Below, one piece after another: positions 43,690-54,605 of a DNA stretch of 64,000 nt. Below the pieces are notes generated by a model. It saw nothing but the letters and a program-made list of their open reading frames with translations, was not told the DNA's origin and did no database searches. Numbering within the stretch: the stretch's first letter is position 1; the number at the start of each line of letters is the position of its first letter. The stretch covers positions 5,859,906 to 5,923,905 of the forward strand of contig CM064664.1 of NCBI GenBank assembly GCA_032717465.1. The letters run 5' to 3'. This DNA comes from Coenobita brevimanus. Its lineage: Eukaryota > Arthropoda > Malacostraca > Decapoda > Coenobitidae. Position numbers and translations under genes: made by a program.

Positions 43690-44985
43690 AATGTGGTGGG
43701 ATTCTCACTGACAGAGTTAGGGAAATAACAGAGGAATGAGTTAGAGAAGAAAGGGAGGTTTTAGGAAGAGATCAGGTTGTGTAAATCAGACATTCGTCCT
43801 GAGATCTTCAGTAGAGAAGTTTCTAAAAAGGGAAAGCAGTTGTATATGCCCTCCATCGATCTGGAGAAAGCATATGGCTGAGTGGATGAACTAGGAATGT
43901 GGAAAATACTAAGAATGTATGGAGTACTGTAAGTGGAAAGCTGTTGAATGCCGTGAAGAGTATGAATGAGGGTGCTAAGGCTGCAGTACGTGTGAATGGT
44001 GAACTGAGTATATTTTTCTGATTAGATGTTGGATTGAAACAAAGACTTATTATGTATCAATGGTAGTTCAATCTGTATATGGATGGAGTTATAAAAGAGA
44101 TACAAAGTGTGGCAGTGGATGTTAGAGAGGTCCTGATGAGAAATTGCAGCGTTTGGAAATTTCCTGTTCTATTGTTTGGAGATAATACTGTATTGTTAAA
44201 TGGCGACGAAGGGGAATTACAAAGCTTGGTGACTGAGTTTGGGAGAATGTGTAAGAAACGGAATCTAAAGGTGAATGCAGGGAAAAGTAAAGTTGTGGGC
44301 TTCATGATAAAAGAAGTCACTGAATGCACAGTGAGGCTGGATGATGATTAAAAGGAAAGTGTGAGTTTATTTAAGTAGTTGGGTAGTGTGATGAGTAAGG
44401 ATGGAAATTTGGAGGACGAAGCCCATGAAAAGTTACAACAGGTAATGAATGTCCCTGATTCTTAGAAAGCGGTGATATGGAATAGGGAAGTGGACATGGA
44501 GATAAAAAAGCCTCTCATGATAGGATTGTTATCAACATTAACACGTGGAAGTGAAGCTTGAACATTACTGGAAGGGCACAAATCAAGAGTGAGAACAGCG
44601 AAAATTAGTTATTTGATAGGAGCATGTGGAGTTACATGGAATGACAGACTGACAAATATGGAAGCGAAGGAGCATCCTGGTGTGTATATGGATGGGATGA
44701 AAAGCGTTAGGCGAAATACACTGAGGTTGTTTGGCCACGTGGATAAGATGGGGAAAGAGAGCCTCATGAGGAGAGTGTATGTGAGTGAGGTGGAGGGGGG
44801 GAAGAGGAAGGGGGAGACCAAGCATGAAATGAAGGGATGGAGTGGAGGGGTATATGAGAGAGGAGGTTAGAGCTGGGGGAAGTCAGCAAAATGGCCGGGA
44901 ACAGAGCGACATGGAACTGATTTGTTTGTTGCCTTCCCTTGTGGGATTGAGACGGCTGGATATAGACAGATAGATAATTAAGAGG
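43690..44985 (+). pseudogene. RTE LINE relic, heavily decayed
   Basis: Aligns along its length with 33690-34935 and 3782-4839. Recognisable pieces: CVNQTF-like and LEKAYG (43740-43880), 44079-44351 (MDGVIKEIQS...LLFGDNTVLL, where the catalytic ADD is GDN), and 44589-44870 (CGVTWNDRLTNM, RLFGHVDKMGKE). It ends GGGATTGAGACGGCTGGATATAG and (GATA)n. The catalytic Asp loss and many stops make it the oldest RTE copy here. Confidence 0.85.
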
Positions 44986-45077
44986 AAATTTTAAATTAAT
45001 ATTACACTTTCCTCGCCGGCATCTTAACCCTATGAAAACTAATTTACTCTACATAATTATATACTGCTTTTTATTAG

Positions 45078-45194
45078 AGTATTGGTGATGTTGGAGCGAC
45101 ACAGGGTGTGGGTATCTTCGAGGTGGGTGTGTACGGCCAGAACACCAACGTGACGCAGGTACAGCTCTCCCCGGTGGTCAGCCAGGCTCGTCAG
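45078..45194 (+). CDS. Exon of an ionotropic receptor (IR)-like gene, amino-terminal domain
   Basis: 39 codons between a T-rich acceptor (tttttattag) and a donor (CGTCAG-gtaggt). The frame gives GVGIFEVGVYGQ and ends VVSQARQ, entering the next exon in phase 0. By family memory the next exon strongly resembles crustacean variant ionotropic glutamate receptors, which are membrane chemoreceptor channels; this exon alone is less diagnostic. Upstream exons were not found: the preceding 1.3 kb is an RTE relic, presumably inside an intron. Codon use is GC-richer than the surrounding DNA, as expected of a real exon. Confidence 0.6.
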
Positions 45195-45568
45195 GTAGGT
45201 CACTCTTACATTTTTGCTCAGGTGGGAAGGTCACTCTAACACTTCTGTTGTGGTGGGTAGGTCACTCTCACATAACTCTTGAGGCTGTCAGGTATTCTCT
45301 CATTACTACTGAGGTGGGTTCACCACTCGCACATTACAGCTTAAGAGGGTAGTTCACTCTCGCATTACTGATGAGGTGGGTAGGTTATTCTTACATTACT
45401 GGTGAGTCTTATAGGTCACTTTCACATTAGTGCAGAGGCAGCTTGGTCACTCACTACACTGCTGAGATAGGTAGGTTATTTTCACATTAATGCTGAGGTG
45501 GGTTGGTCAGTTTCATTATTGCTGAGGCAGGTAGGTCACACAGCTAACCTGTACCATGGTGATGTCAG
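45195..45568 (+). repeat. Intron made of ~12 degenerate 31-bp units resembling the splice donor
   Basis: The intron consists almost wholly of units of the form GAGGTGGGTAGGTCACTCT(C/T)ACATTACTGCT, period near 31 bp, starting at the donor itself (CAG-GTAGGTCACTC) and running to about 45550. The last unit reads AGGCAGGTAGGTCACAC, again donor-like. The acceptor is gtgatgtcag at 45568. Confidence 0.75.
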
Positions 45569-45804
45569 CAGCTGCGGCAGGTGTCGTGGTGCGTGATGGT
45601 GGTGGTAGTGAGTGACGACCCAGCCTTCCTCACAGCCTTCGCCGATTGGTCCCTTAATGGCCGCCTCCTGGTATGGTCAACGAGGCTCCTGGTGGTCACT
45701 CGCTTGCTCAGGAAAGACCTCGGGGCTCTACTTGTTTCTCACTGGACATTTTCCATGATGAACACCTTGGTTGTAAATGATGAAACCTCAGCATCTGACA
45801 AACG
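45569..45804 (+). CDS. Exon of an ionotropic receptor (IR)-like gene, next exon
   Basis: 78 codons plus two bases, bounded by gtcag (acceptor) and AAACG-gtaagt (strong donor). It encodes VVVVSDDPAFLTAFADWS, GRLLVWSTRLLVVTRL and WTFSMMNTLVVNDE. By recollection of the family, these three blocks in this order are the hallmark of the amino-terminal domain of the expanded crustacean IR genes, expressed in chemosensory neurons and placed in the plasma membrane. Downstream ligand-binding (S1/S2) and pore exons were not found before 47 kb. No frame damage is visible, so this may be a live gene or a recently dead one; exon-level evidence cannot tell. Confidence 0.75.
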
Positions 45805-47090
45805 GTAAGTTATTCAGCAACCAAGAACGTACCTCTAATGCCAAAATTCTGATCTGTAGTTTTTTGTAGGACGCCTCGTAGTTGAAAGTGGCATACGTTT
45901 ACATATTTTTATTTGCCATAAAAATAAAATTGATTAAATCCTTTGCCAAGTTTATATTAATCTTGACCTTATGTACTACACCCACACTTCTTCAGCATTT
46001 AAACATTCTAATCTTTTCTAATCATTCATCTCAACTCATGCAACCCTTTTTAGCTTCTTGTACCTCACTGAGAGTTTCTATTCAAAATCTTAAATAAATT
46101 GCCAGCGCTACCTGTCCTACAGTACCAGTCTACAAAAAGAGTAGATCTACTCAAGTCCCCCGAACAGGGCATCAGTCAGCATTGGTACCACTCCCGTTCA
46201 TTATCTTATCACCAACAGCTTCAGAAAGTAGTTACCCAAGTATTACACTCACTTCATTCTTAACCCCTGATTCTATGGGGTCCTACAAGCCTAGCCCTTC
46301 ACGTATGCATTTTTTCCTTGAAAGAAGGCTTTTTCAAACAGTCATGGCTGCATAATTACAGTATATTGAACTTTCAGTTAAGGACCAGATTATTCATTTG
46401 TCCATCATCTTTCCATTGTAAATGTCTCCAGGGCGGCTGTAGGTGGAGGCATTGTGGAGGTAGGAGGTAGGAGGTAATTTGGGAAGTCTCGAAAGGATGT
46501 TTTCGTATGAGGGCGAGTTAGTAGTTACAGCCCACAGCCCTCGCCCCAGCCTGGGACAAAGAGGGATTCCGTGCTCGCATATACTCATACTCCCCATTCC
46601 CCGACTTGTCCTTTACACTCCTCTCTAATGCCAGCGGCCACTGCCACATGAATGAATCATCATTTTTTATACGTTTGGCTAACTCAGTTTATTTGCCCAT
46701 TTTTCCGGTTTATTTAGAGCGACAATGTGCATTACAGTGTGTTGAATGAGAGAGAGAAAAGAAATGCCAAGATATATTACACATGACTAGCCATTACAAT
46801 TTATTTTACTTTCTCTGCGAGTACGTTTTCTGTGTCACATAAGATCACTTGAGCTATCCCTATGGTCATGTCCAATTCTGACACGCATAGTTCTCTTTTT
46901 TTTTTTTTTCTAAAGCACATTTTTGGCTAAGTTCTTACTGCATGAGAGGAACTGCACACAAAAAAATACTAGTTTACTATCACAACAAACCCAGTTTCCA
47001 TGTATGATGCACTATATTGCAGCAATTCCTTTTTTTTTTTTTTTTATGCAAGAAAAAAAAATAAAGCTACAAGTCTGCAAACTGATTCCT
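45805..47090. other. No further exon or gene recognised
   Basis: Presumed intron of the IR-like gene or intergenic DNA. T-runs at about 46895 and 47032. A 67-codon minus-strand frame at 46394 (GC-rich) has no recognised motif. Confidence 0.35.
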
Positions 47091-47094
47091 CTAA

Positions 47095-47251
47095 GCAAAA
47101 GAAATACACGCTAATAGATTCCCAAATTGAGGATCTGTTCAAGATGCTTGGACACACTGCGTTTAAAAGACTGGAGGTCATAGGCAGTAGGGAATACATA
47201 CAGAGGAAAACAGTTCCAGAGCTGACCTGCTGTACACTTAAAGGAGTGGCA
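47095..47251 (-). pseudogene. Jockey-type LINE, extreme C-terminus (continues from 57947)
   Basis: The minus-strand frame reads the group-typical LWNCFPLYVFPTAYDL and FKRSVSKHL. Joined across one TTAA to 57947-58990 it continues in register, so the LINE was one piece before the 10.7-kb insertion. Confidence 0.8.
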
Positions 47252-47777
47252 TTAACCCTTTAACCGCGGGCTTGATTTGCTTTTTCTTGCGGCACCTGCT
47301 GGCATATTCGCGCTCCGACAGACTCTTCTAAAAATATTTGCCAAAAATCAGTTATTAGCCCTAGAATATTAAAATCACATTTGCTTATGGCACATACCTT
47401 CAGCTTTCTCCTGGGGTGTTTGTTGAGCCTTCGTCGAGTACCATAAGACTTGTGGAGACCTCTGTAGTTGGGTAACGAAGTCTCCACTTTACACTTCCTG
47501 ACAACCCAAAATATGATTACCACAGCCTGATAAAATCACTAGAAACACTATTCTATGATTCTCAAATAGTTTGGAATCCATATTCCAAAAAAAAAAAAAA
47601 AAAACCTGTGAAAGCAATGAAAATAAAGAGGGCGTATGACCTTCCCACTTGCGCTAGTTCGCCGCTGGTGTTGTCATTTATTATTCATAAAAACACTCAC
47701 AGTTAATATTTCTGTTACTATATAACACTTATATATATCTACAGTCTTTATCCATAAGTTTCCTTCGGTAATAGTAG

Positions 47778-48265
47778 TGTTAGGACTCCATATTATAATT
47801 ACAAATCATAATAGATAGATAGATAAATAGATAGATAGGCAGAGCACCAGGCAAGCCTGGGAACGGGAAATGATCTTGCAAGTGTAACTGAGGAAATGTT
47901 GACAAGACACAGGAAGTAGCAAGTCAGGGGATGATATAGATAGTGTGTCAGCGAGATAGCATACGAACAATGCCTAGTGACCATACACACACATACACAC
48001 ATACTCACACACAGGTTTCTAGAACATTCCAACAACAGTGTAACACACGTGACACGACCCCTGCTACACCAGAACTTAGGAAGCAGAGCTCAGAAGGAGG
48101 CTAGCTATAGAACCGACAGGTATTGGAGAGAGTGAACAAGAAGAGGGGTCCAACTAGACTTAGTGTATTCAGTCTCCGTAATACATACACTGCTCAACTT
48201 AAGATTTTCTCTGAAGATAATAAATCAAGATAAACTCCCTGTATTCATCTTTAACTCCTACTACA
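47778..48265 (+). repeat. 5' LTR of copy A
   Basis: 488 bp, TGTTAGGACTCC to CTACTACA. It contains a (GATA)n run, a (CA)-rich stretch, TTCTAGAACATTCC, and GAAGATAATAAATC with an AATAAA-type signal near the R region. The next bases up to ATTTGGTTGGCAGC are probably the start of the primer-binding site (TGG start; the tRNA was not identified). Confidence 0.85.
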
Positions 48266-49111
48266 AGAATCGAGAGGCACATTTGGTTGGCAGCGAACGT
48301 ACGGACCTCGTCTTCGAATCAACAGTGAATTTCTACAAAAGCAGGCGAGACTTTGCAAGATTAGCTTCACTTCTACAGTGAATTCCTACAAAATACAGCC
48401 TACAAGCCTATGAGCCTACAAGTCTACAAAACAACTCTATAATCTTCGCGTAACTTCAAGCAGCAGCAAGAAGAATAAAAAAACAAAGCAAGTAAAGAAA
48501 AAGAAAGACCAAAGCAACAAGCACACAAAACCCCAACATGCTCTCCCGCCTACCTCCATCGCTGACGCAGAGGTCAAGACACACAGCAAAACATCAGAAC
48601 CACATTTATAACGCATCTTACTCACCTTTCTTCACCCAGGTTATGCATCGCTACTCAGTTACTCACCACAGCTACCAGTGTGGGAAGCTGACGTCACCAT
48701 GTGTATCTGCTGAGATGACATCACAACGCAAGTTTGCTGACATAAGGCCACGCCAAGCAACGTTTGACTGACACCAGGCACTTCTCAACCACTACTCATT
48801 ACTCATTATTCACATAGCTCCTACTCATACTCATTTATTTCCACAGTATTGAGTTGGAAATTCGACGTTCTATGCTGAGGTTTGCCTGTGACAGCTGTTA
48901 ATCACCACAAGCACCAGGCCATGGAATTTCCTGAGTAATATCGTCCATCAACACAGCACTAGAATTATCAAGAGATCTTCAATCAACCCTGCATTTTTCT
49001 TCTGAGATCGACAGTTGCATCGACACGCCTTTCCGATCTGTATCAAGTGGGTGAAATTATACTTACTCATTTCTTCTCAGTGCTAAAATTAGGTATATTC
49101 AACTCCTTTAC

Positions 49112-49120
<9 letters not shown>

Positions 49121-49165
<45 letters not shown>
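49121..49165. repeat. (TA)n in the provirus leader
   Basis: About 45 bp of TA between leader and gag. Confidence 0.9.
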
Positions 49166-49167
<2 letters not shown>

Positions 49168-49262
49168 TTTTACACTCACTATCTATCATTTATTACAACT
49201 CATTTACTCATCTGTTTAGTTAAGACATAAACAAAAGGCGTAGTTCATAACACCAGACCTTA

Positions 49263-50714
49263 ATGACAGGGATATTTTCGCCACCACCCACGTTAATACC
49301 AGATGAAAAACAATTAGCTCCAACAATAGATTCACAATTAGGAGAGCACCAAGGCAACACACCCATTGTACAAAACTCAACACAAACTAAAGATCAAGAA
49401 ACAAATACGTCAGTTCCAGATGATGAGTGGGAAACCCCCTCTGACGTAGCAAGTGAGGACTTTGTTGCTGACTTGCACATGTATGCCAATATACTTAACA
49501 GGGTTCACCATTCCGGCCAAACCTATTCCACCATTCCCTCACACAACGATAAGCAAGTCCAAGTTAAATTAACAGAGCAAACAGTGAAAATGAATAACAA
49601 AACAAATACCGCGGATCAAACTTCCCCACCTCATGTTTATGTTTACCATGAAGATAAAACTGCCCCAAAATTCTCTGGCACAGAAAGAGATCGTATTGAC
49701 GTCATTTCATTCGTCAGTCAGTGCGAACAAATGTTCATCAAGCGCCACATCCTCGATGAACAAGAGAAAATTGCCATTTTTTCATCTTGCATAAACCAGG
49801 AAAGATGTCCAGCAAGCAATTTATCGAGATCAGATAAGCTCCTCAAGGCTAGGACATACGATGAATTTAAAACTGAATTTTTGAAGAAATTTTCTGGAGG
49901 TATGAACTTCTTGCCAGGTATTATTCCAGAATTACATAAGATTGTAAATCTTGTAAGGGAGCACACTACAAACCATATGCTCAGTGAAATAACTGCTGAT
50001 GTCTCCACAATCAAAAGAACATTGTTAGTTACTTTGGAAAACTCAAATTGGATAACAGATGATGGAAAAATGTCCCCAGACCTCGTCGTGGACATCATTG
50101 GTTATGTAGCTGCCTTGTGTAAATTACCTGATAGGACCCTTAAGATCGCCAAGACGATCGCGTACACCCCAGGCATGTGCTTACTAGACTTAATGAACGA
50201 GGTAGAGACGCAGTGCAGTAAAGCAGGTATGATCGACACACCCGCACATTCTAGTAGAATGAGAGTACCTGAGACAGTATCAGCTGTGAAAACATCTACA
50301 CCGACCCCAAACAGAGAACAAAATCGATCGCGACCCGAAAGCAGGCAGAGCAAACAACTAAACGTGATGAGGGTTCGATCACAAACACCAGGCTACAGGC
50401 AGTTTCATAAGTTTTCGCGCAGCCCGAGCAGAACTCGCGTCACAAACAACACTACAAATGGGAAGTCACCTCTTAGGTCACAGTCAAGAGATAGGTCCAT
50501 TCTATGTCATTATTGTGCAAAACCAGGACACACAAGGAATGAGTGCTTTATCAAAACAAAAGAGGATAGACAAAAGACACAAGGATTTGGACCTTACTGT
50601 AGGCATCATAGAAGCCAAGGGCACTGGACCAGTAACTGCAAAACAGTAGAAAAAATTGTGTCTATGTTCAAATCGGGGGAAGACCAAGTCATGACAAAAA
50701 ACGAACAAATGTAA
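49263..50714 (+). CDS. gag: gag polyprotein of copy A, intact frame
   Basis: 483 codons from an ATG. N-terminal ~140 residues are polar and likely disordered. The capsid-like core follows (FSGTERDRIDVISFVSQC, then FKTEFLKKFSG, about residues 140-300). An Arg/Ser-rich linker leads to the nucleocapsid, with a canonical CCHC knuckle CHYCAKPGHTRNEC (about 414-427) and a second Cys/His cluster CRHHRSQGHWTSNC (about 446-459). Family role: assembles the virus-like particle and packages RNA. It is the only full-length intact gag in the window; copy B has lost its N-terminal half and a knuckle His. Confidence 0.9.
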   Translation: MTGIFSPPPTLIPDEKQLAPTIDSQLGEHQGNTPIVQNSTQTKDQETNTSVPDDEWETPSDVASEDFVADLHMYANILNRVHHSGQTYSTIPSHNDKQVQVKLTEQTVKMNNKTNTADQTSPPHVYVYHEDKTAPKFSGTERDRIDVISFVSQCEQMFIKRHILDEQEKIAIFSSCINQERCPASNLSRSDKLLKARTYDEFKTEFLKKFSGGMNFLPGIIPELHKIVNLVREHTTNHMLSEITADVSTIKRTLLVTLENSNWITDDGKMSPDLVVDIIGYVAALCKLPDRTLKIAKTIAYTPGMCLLDLMNEVETQCSKAGMIDTPAHSSRMRVPETVSAVKTSTPTPNREQNRSRPESRQSKQLNVMRVRSQTPGYRQFHKFSRSPSRTRVTNNTTNGKSPLRSQSRDRSILCHYCAKPGHTRNECFIKTKEDRQKTQGFGPYCRHHRSQGHWTSNCKTVEKIVSMFKSGEDQVMTKNEQM

Positions 50715-50746
50715 AGAAAAGCAAGTCTAAAATTCACATCGGAGGC

Positions 50747-51485
50747 ATGTTGGGAAATGAGTGTATCTTGATACCAGCTGTATGTGAGGATCAAAACGTT
50801 TCCTTATTTTTAAATACAGGCTCTCCAGTGAATTTAATAACACATGAAGAAATAAATAGAATTCTTAAAAATAAGAAGAAAGTAACTTTTCTGGAAGAAG
50901 CTGATTTAGATTTATATACGGTAGATGGAAAAAAAAATTACAGTAAAAGGTATGATAAGGTTAAATATCAATTTCACAGAGACTACAAGACCATTCTCTG
51001 CATTTTTCTATATCGTTGAAAACTTAGCAATTAAAGCTCATATGTTACTGGGCTTAAGATCCATGAGAGCTGAGAACATAACTATACTCCCACAAATGAA
51101 GGGAATAGACTTTGACAATGAATTCATAGAGGAAATACCATCAGAGCCCTCACCGATTAGTAAAAGAGAACCAAAAAGAATTGGTAATATTAAAAGCTTA
51201 AACAAACATTCACAAACAGATGAGTGTATAGATCCACTTCCACCACCAGCCCCAGTCTCCAGAATTAGTGACCCAGATAACAGTAATGATTTATCAGTTT
51301 TTCCAGACCATCTCACCAATGATTCAGTTATACCACCTAATTCCTACATGAAAGTTACCATAAAGAGCAAATTACGGAATAGTACTGTTCTTGTCTTAGA
51401 AGAATTATGTAAAGTAAAGGGATTGTCAGTAGAAAACGCATTGTCAGATGAACGACGAAAGGCAAACTCAGATATTCATAATTAA
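50747..51485 (+). pseudogene. pol: Aspartic protease and spacer of copy A, frameshifted
   Basis: The first frame (50747-51019) has VSLFLNTGSPVNLI, the retropepsin active-site strand with Asn in place of the catalytic Asp. One extra A in the A-run at about 50930 shifts the frame; the second frame (50925-51485) continues with the AHMLLGLRSM block. A proline-rich spacer (PLPPPAPVS) and a block that copy B also has (SYMKVTIKSKLRNST) follow. A further frame change near 51450 leads to RT. Confidence 0.88.
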
Positions 51486-53035
51486 TCACATGAATGATGA
51501 AGTTCAGTTGAAAAAGGGGACTTGCATAGTTAATATTGAAAAATGTCCTGCCCCTGTGAAGGAAATAGTTATAGCTGGAGTGACAAGTGAGATAAAATCT
51601 ACGGATAGAGAAAGCATAAAAGAGAATTTAATTAACTCAGGTGAATTTGATGAAGAAAATGATTTGTTAACCTTGCTGGAAACACACAGGGATGCTGTAG
51701 CATTACCCGGAGAACAATTAGGGTGTACTAACCTGATTAATCACAAGATTAATATGCACCCAGAAACACCACCAATCTTCTTTTCAGCTTACCGCATCCC
51801 ACACTCCCAACGTACACTTGCAAATCAGTATGTCGATGGAATGTTAAAACTTGGAATTATTGAACCTTCAGTCTCCCCTTGGAATGCCCCATTATTCTTC
51901 GTGCCCAAACGAAAAGGAGAAATGCGTGCAGTAGTAGATTACCGTAAACTAAACAATCACACAATCCCAGACCGATTTCCCATGCCATTGCTAAGCGACG
52001 TTCTACAGAATATTGGACCGGAAAATAATATATTCTCAACAATCGATCTACTAAATGGCTATTATCAAATACCGGTTGCAGAGGAGTCACGTAAATACAA
52101 TGCCTTTTCCACAAATAGAGGCCACTACCAATATACAAGGATGCCGATGGGACTGAGGACACCCCAAGGCACATTCCAGCATCTTATGAATTACGTATTG
52201 TCAGGAATTTTATGACAAGGAATATTTGTTTATCTTGACGATATTATAATCGCAGCGAAATATATTACGGATCATCTCAAGAAATTAGACTTACTCTTAC
52301 AAAAGCTTAGTGATGCTGATTTAAAAATTAAGCTTTCTAAATGCAAATTTTGCTTTAAGGAAATAAATTTCTTAGGCCACAAATTAAGTTCTAATGGTAT
52401 TCAGACCACTGATGACAAAATACAGGCAGTGAGAGATTTTCCTGAACCCACTACGACTGACGAAGTTAGACAATTTTTAGGTCTAGCTGGGTACTATAAA
52501 TCATTCGTACCACAATTCTCTCATATAGCCTTTCCTCTGTTCCAGCTACTCAAAAGAGATGCTAAATTCCAATGGGAAAAAGAACAAAAAAGGGCATTTA
52601 ACAATCTACAAATTAAACTAACAAATGCATTTTCTTTAGCATATCCGGATTACACAAAATCATTTCTTATTTGTACAGACGCATCAGTTAAAGGATTAGG
52701 GGCTGTACTGATGCAAGAAGTTAAAAGAGGAAACAATCAACCAATTGCATTTACCAGCAGACAAACAAAAGGTGCAGAGAAAAATTATTGCACTACAGAC
52801 TTAGAGGCACTTGCAGTGGTTTTTTCATTACAAAAGTTTCGAGATTTGGTATATGGTTACGAAATCTACTTATTCACCGACCATAAACCACTAGTGGGTA
52901 TGTTTAAAGAAAAACTCCTTTCTGGGAGGAGAGCAAGATGGAAATGTACAGTTGAAAACTACAATGTAGAAATTCATTATATACAAGGTAAAATGAACAA
53001 AATAGCTGACGTATTATCTAGGAACCTGAACACAA
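51448..53035 (+). pseudogene. pol: Reverse transcriptase and RNase H of copy A, one in-frame TGA
   Basis: RT: LGIIEPSVSPWNAPLFFVPK, VVDYRKLNN, FSTIDLLNGYYQIPV, YTRMPMGLRTPQGTFQ, then TGA at 52213-52215 two codons after SGIL. After the stop the same frame resumes with GIFVYLDDIIIAA (catalytic YLDD). Thumb: FLGHKLS and FLGLAGYYKSFV. RNase H: ICTDASVKGLGAVLMQ, TDLEALAVVFSL, FTDHKPL, IADVLSRN. Copy B has GGA at the TGA site, so the stop is a later point change in copy A (or, less likely, a recoded stop). Confidence 0.92.
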
Positions 53036-54431
53036 TTCAGGTTGCGGTATTAGATCTCAAAGGAAATATCCCAAACCACGATGATATCGCAAAAGCACAA
53101 AGACTTGACCCAATATGGTCTAAAGTTATATATAAGTTAGAAAGTGGAGATGACATACAACTACCCAAACTGCATGTACCACTTGAACAATTCACAATGG
53201 TCAATAATACATTATACAAGATTAACCCGAAACAATCAAAACGCCAAAGAAATACTAACCAGTTGGTAGTACCTAATGATATGATACCCCAAGTATTACG
53301 AACGATACATGATAGCCCACATGCAGGACATCATGGAAAGGATAAGACATTCAAACAGGCCCAGCTGTTATATTACTGGCTTTCATTACGAAAAGATATA
53401 AATAATCATATAGACTGATGCGAATCATGTGCAAAACACAAAGGATACCCAATCACACCTGCACCGATGGGTAATTACCCTGTACCACATCAACCATGGG
53501 ACGTTGTCACTGTTGATTTACTCAAGATGCCATTATCATACAATAATAACCTATACTTATTCGTAGCAACGGATCATTTTTCCCGTTATGTAATTTTAGC
53601 TTCAATTAAAGATAACAGCAGAGACAGTAGCAAAGGCAATAACAGATAATGTAATATGTCGCTTTACTACCCCAAAGGTATTAATAAGTGATAATGGAGG
53701 AGAATTTAATTCTGATATCTTACAAGAAATATTTAAACAATACAACATCAAAAAGATTAACGTTTTAGCCTATCACCCAGCATCTAATGGGTTAGTAGAG
53801 AGACAAAACAAAAAAGTATTAGATGTGCTACGACACATTCCCAGTGAAAATTACGCAAGCTGGGATGATTGGATTCCCAGAGTAGAAGCCTCAATTAATG
53901 GGTCTATAAATAAATCCATCGGTGACACACCACATTTCATTATATATGGGACAGATAAAAAACTACCATATGAGCTCCTAGAATGTGACAGTCTGCCCAT
54001 ATACAATTACGATGATTACTCTAAACTCCGTTTATGTGAATTCCAGGACATACACAAAAGAGTAAAAAAACAATTAACGATGTCCAAGGAAGAAATGACG
54101 GAGGCATTTAACTAGAAAGCAAGAGATTCACCTATCGGCTTAGGAGACATTGTTTATGATATGATTCATACGAGACAATAAATTATCCCCAAAATTTGAG
54201 GGCCCATACAGAGTAATTAACATAAAAGCAAACAAAGTTTTAATTAAATCACTGTCAAGTGGCAAAGAGAAACAAGTTCATATTGGCCATTTAAAACGAG
54301 TTTCAAGGGAATTATCCAATAATTATTCAGCATCTGATACAACCGAACAGGCGAACGTACCTCAAGAAACCAAGCAAGAAAACAATAATGATTACAAAAA
54401 GAAATTAAGGTCATATACCAATCAAACATAG
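53036..54431 (+). pseudogene. pol: Integrase of copy A with GPY/F end, broken
   Basis: The HHCC zinc finger is split by a TGA (53416-53418) between the His pair (SPHAGHHGKDKTF) and CESCAKHK. The core has the first Asp in VVTVDLLKM, a frameshift near 53630, the second Asp in VLISDNGGEFNS and the Glu in ASNGLVERQNK. So all three catalytic residues of the DDE triad are present but in two frames. A stop near 54113 and a frame change near 54178 precede the GPYRVI module and a charged tail ending at 54431. Family role: inserts the cDNA into host DNA, with short duplications. Confidence 0.9.
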
Positions 54432-54605
54432 GTGCAACTGTTCCAATAAAATCTACAGTACATCATTTACGAGAATTTAATATCGATTTAAACTCCTTCT
54501 ATAAATGAATGAACAATCAACCATAATGCACATCATCACTATCATCGACCACAGCATGACCATATTAGGAAATTAATAGATTTTTTTTTTTTTCGGTAGG
54601 TAGCG

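Noticed and set aside
45195..45568. Coding continuation through the IR-like intron
   Set aside because: The stretch is a 31-bp tandem repeat with stops in the exon frame and clear donor and acceptor sites at its borders.
52213..52215. Programmed stop-codon readthrough in copy A RT
   Set aside because: Copy B has a Gly codon at the same place and other stops and frameshifts occur in pol, so a point mutation is the simpler explanation.
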